Shown here: one piece after another, positions 57,857 to 60,000 of the stretch
Layout: each line of letters starts with the position of its first letter
Numbering within the stretch: the first letter of the stretch is position 1
Source: Owenia fusiformis
Lineage: Eukaryota > Annelida > Polychaeta > Sabellida > Oweniidae
DNA length: 60,000 bases
NCBI GenBank assembly: GCA_903813345.2
Contig: CAIIXF020000009.1
Span: 13,406,347-13,466,346 of the forward strand
Direction: 5' to 3'
The notes under the pieces: generated by a model
What the model was told of the DNA's origin: nothing
What the model saw: the letters and a program-made list of their open reading frames with translations, nothing else
The model's database searches: none
Program-made: the position numbers and the translations under genes

Positions 57857-58378
57857 CATGAAAAATTTCGAACGCAATGCGTGACATATACGTAATTCGC
57901 GTGAAAAGTCCGAAAGAAATGCGTACGTTTTTTTTTCGGCGTTCGTATTTTTGCTGTGTAGACGAACTTTTTTAGAAATTTTTCTACTGAAACATTTTTG
58001 CTTGACAATTACCAGGTAAAATGCGTATTTGCGTGCACAGGGAGCTCAAGTTGGAACTATACGTAATCATTTAGTAAACTGGACTGGGAAATCAGAGGTC
58101 GAAGGGTTTTTCAATAAAATATATTCCAAAAATTCTTGACACCCAGTAAGTCGTAGGGTCGAAGGGTCGTAGGTCGAAGGGTTTTTAGTACATTCCCATA
58201 TTTAGGGTCATTCTGACCATGCACATTGTGATCCTGGTCATGTAAATGATATGTGGAAATAGTTAAATTGACTGGAGGTCAAACCAGAACTCTGTTATCT
58301 TTATTCAAAAAATATCTAAAAATGCAAAAAAAATTGTCACTTCCTGTTTTGTCATTTCCTGTTAACTTCCATAGCACC

Positions 58379-59300
58379 TTAACGAAAACTGGACAAATAA
58401 TTTATTTTAAAAATACATAGATCTATTTTTTATTTTGGATGGAAGCTGCGTTACCAGAGCCTTCATTATCCGGTCAGCGCTAAATTAGCGTTGCGCTTGC
58501 GAATCAACATTATTCGCAAGCGCAAATCATGGTTTGCGTCGTATTACGCGCTTCACGCAAACGCAGACGCAACAGTATGCTAATCGCAAATAAATTGGAA
58601 ACGCGGGAAATTTAAACTTAGAGCTCAAAATAGATTTATCGATTTTTTAATGTCTATGTATATGTTTACGCCAGTGCGGATGTGTCAATCAATGTTATCT
58701 ATTTCAACTGGACTCAAGGAGGATTGGAAGCCAGGGTTCCAACTCGATATTCTTTAATCTCCACGCATGCGTCATTTGCTATTCGTGTCTGTATAATTTG
58801 TACGACTGCATGGAGAATGACCCGATACTCTCCAGATTAGATTGGTATGGGATAAACAGATCATCCTATAGTTCAATATCCTGAACCTCATATAGGATAA
58901 TCTCTATTTATCCCATGATACTACTAATTCTACTATGAATAACCGGGAATATTTTTGATATTGAGAAAAAATCGTATTGAAAATTTTTGCCAAACAAAGC
59001 TTCCTCTTTCAATCAGTTGGGTCGATATAGCATGCTCAATAAATGATGTTCTTATGTGAAAAACGAATCCCAGTTTTATCATCATCGCTCTGACACAGAC
59101 AAAAATGCTTACGTATTGCTGAATGTTTTGATGTTGATGTGTTTATGTTACACATGTACAATATTTTTTTATATTTAAAGATATATCATAAAGCTAAGTC
59201 ATATTTTCTTGATTAAATATACCATTTTTTCATAGAAAAATCTAACTAATGATTTTATGAAGACAGTTATGAATATCATGGAATAAAAAGCTAATTTACT
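58379..59300. other. Flank of the TTAA element, palindromic stretches only
   Basis: 58470-58570 has inverted gcgcttgcgaat / attcgcaagcgc repeats. 58850-58920 has tatgggataaacag against ctatttatcccat, resembling the hairpin repeats near 40390 and 44030. No gene recognised. Confidence 0.5.
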
Positions 59301-59307
59301 GGTCGGG

Positions 59308-59452
59308 ATTAAATATGGGTTTATTCCTCATGACAATTTGATATTTCACATATTGTGAGGGACAATTTGGTATTTCCCTCTGACCCTCCGGGCTCTCGGT
59401 AAATATCATATTGTCCATCATAATAAAACCCATATTGAATCCCTCCCACTAC
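59308..59452. repeat. Palindromic element, ~145 bp
   Basis: gggattaaatatgggtttat and atgacaatttgatattt are mirrored by aaatatcatattgtccat and aataaaacccatattgaatccc. It lies immediately 3' of the transposase fragment on the minus strand. Confidence 0.75.
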
Positions 59453-59554
59453 ATAACCTATATATATCTTGCGAAAATCTAGATCTGTCACTGGAAGGCA
59501 GCCCATCTTGAAAACAAGACACGGTGTCTTTGTAATTAGTCCGACTGATATAGC

Positions 59555-59881
59555 CTACCTAGAGAAAACCGCCGATACCTCAGCAACAATGTTCGAAACA
59601 GTAGGTTGGGATACCCCGAATATATCTCCATTTATCATTTGCATACATCCTGTAGCATAAAATCGTAATGAAATGAATACTTTTAGCTGACATGGAATTG
59701 CCTGAGGATTCCTTGTTCTTGACGCTAGATCCCCAATATTAATCAACTCAAGAATGAGTGGCCTCGGCATGCGATATCTGTTTAATATCTCATCGTCAGT
59801 CATCTCTAACGGCTGACTCCTGTCTCTGAATAAGCGTAAACCTCTTCTATTGTGAACATCCTGGAATAATATGCGCCACAT
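59555..59881 (-). pseudogene. PIF/Harbinger transposase-like (HARBI1-related), N-terminal fragment
   Basis: 108 codons from ATG 59881: an acidic segment MTDDEILNRYRMPRPLILEL, then PCQLKVFISLRFYATGCMQM, then DIFGVSQPTVSNIVAEVSAV. These match the N-terminal helix region and the helix-turn-helix (GxSQ-x-TVS) of Harbinger nucleases and HARBI1. The DDE catalytic part is not found on the minus strand below 59555. The frame ends TCTAGGTAGGC, so AG|GTAGGC might be a splice donor, but no downstream exon is seen before 58925. Either a truncated element or a gene whose remaining exons are missing. A basic frame upstream (59988-59806) overlaps and is not needed. Confidence 0.75.
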
Positions 59882-60000
59882 TTTCCAGCTTGATCGAACC
59901 CTAATATTTTTATTTTAGCAGACGATATTTGCGAAATGGAATTGCGATATTTATTATAGATTTCACAAAACCAAGGTAGCATAATCATGCACTTTCAGAC

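Larger units (their letters stand above)
53477..58378. mobile_element. 4.9-kb TTAA-flanked transposon with ~280-bp terminal inverted repeats
   Basis: Left: TTAA then GGTGCTATGGAAGTTAACAG. Right: CTGTTAACTTCCATAGCACC then TTAA. The right terminal repeat (about 58099-58378) matches the left in order: aggaagtgacaatttttttt, tttgacctccagtcaattta, catggtcagaatgaccctaa, gtactaaaaacccttcgacc. The left copy is expanded by two insertions (53501-55505 and about 55660-56066). The interior (56160-58090) holds tRNA-like segments and palindromes but no transposase that I can recognise. TTAA targets suggest the piggyBac or Kolobok type. Confidence 0.82.

Noticed and set aside
1-60000. CRISPR arrays or prokaryotic operons
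   Set aside because: The window is eukaryotic; direct repeats found are minisatellites or transposon arms without regular unique spacers.

Overview
This is a eukaryotic, AT-rich, intron-rich invertebrate genomic window. Exons are short with canonical GT/AG borders, and intergenic and intronic space is full of DNA-transposon remnants, palindromes, minisatellites and LINE fragments. The protein-coding signals are animal ones. A repeat family with a minisatellite core, resembling the Helitron-like elements described from bivalves, points to a mollusc, most likely a bivalve. That assignment is an inference; no marker gene in the window proves it.

Host genes. (1) 976-2125, plus strand: the 3' two exons of a double hotdog-fold, acyl-thioesterase-like protein. 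(2) 7099-5873, minus strand: a compact two-exon gene for a two-transmembrane protein that looks like a beta subunit of calcium-activated (BK) potassium channels. (3) 29739-10024, minus strand: a complete long-chain acyl-CoA synthetase of the ACSL1/5/6 type. Its 16 constant exons were rebuilt by hand and sum to 1887 bp (629 codons including the stop) in a continuous frame. It has three separate first coding exons, all ending in the same NQS(V/Y)DLG peptide with a phase-0 donor. Only one of the three encodes an N-terminal membrane segment, so one gene may make membrane-anchored and soluble or differently targeted enzymes.

From about 30 kb to the right edge there is no convincing host gene; the region is layered mobile DNA. 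From left to right: a roughly 7.5 kb foldback-like structure whose inverted arms are arrays of a ~365-bp unit (31.5-38.97 kb); inside it a 1.78 kb element with 461-bp direct repeats that look identical (34.19-35.97 kb); hairpin repeats with a 5'-truncated CR1/L2-like LINE between them (40.2-43.9 kb); a foldback element built from ~16-bp repeats (44.17-45.36 kb); a TTAA-flanked palindrome (45.99-46.79 kb); unassigned DNA (46.8-50.4 kb); duplicated AT-rich repeats (50.4-51.35 kb); a minisatellite (51.9-52.9 kb); and a 4.9 kb TTAA-flanked element (53.477-58.378 kb). Two insertions in the left terminal repeat of that last element can be delimited, because its right terminal repeat preserves the empty sites. 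The right edge carries the N-terminal part of a PIF/Harbinger transposase.

Smaller MITEs lie in the ACSL introns and flanks (TA- and TTAA-flanked families, some nested). The same interspersed repeat family that carries the 1.8 kb minisatellite at 53.5 kb has short copies in and beside ACSL.
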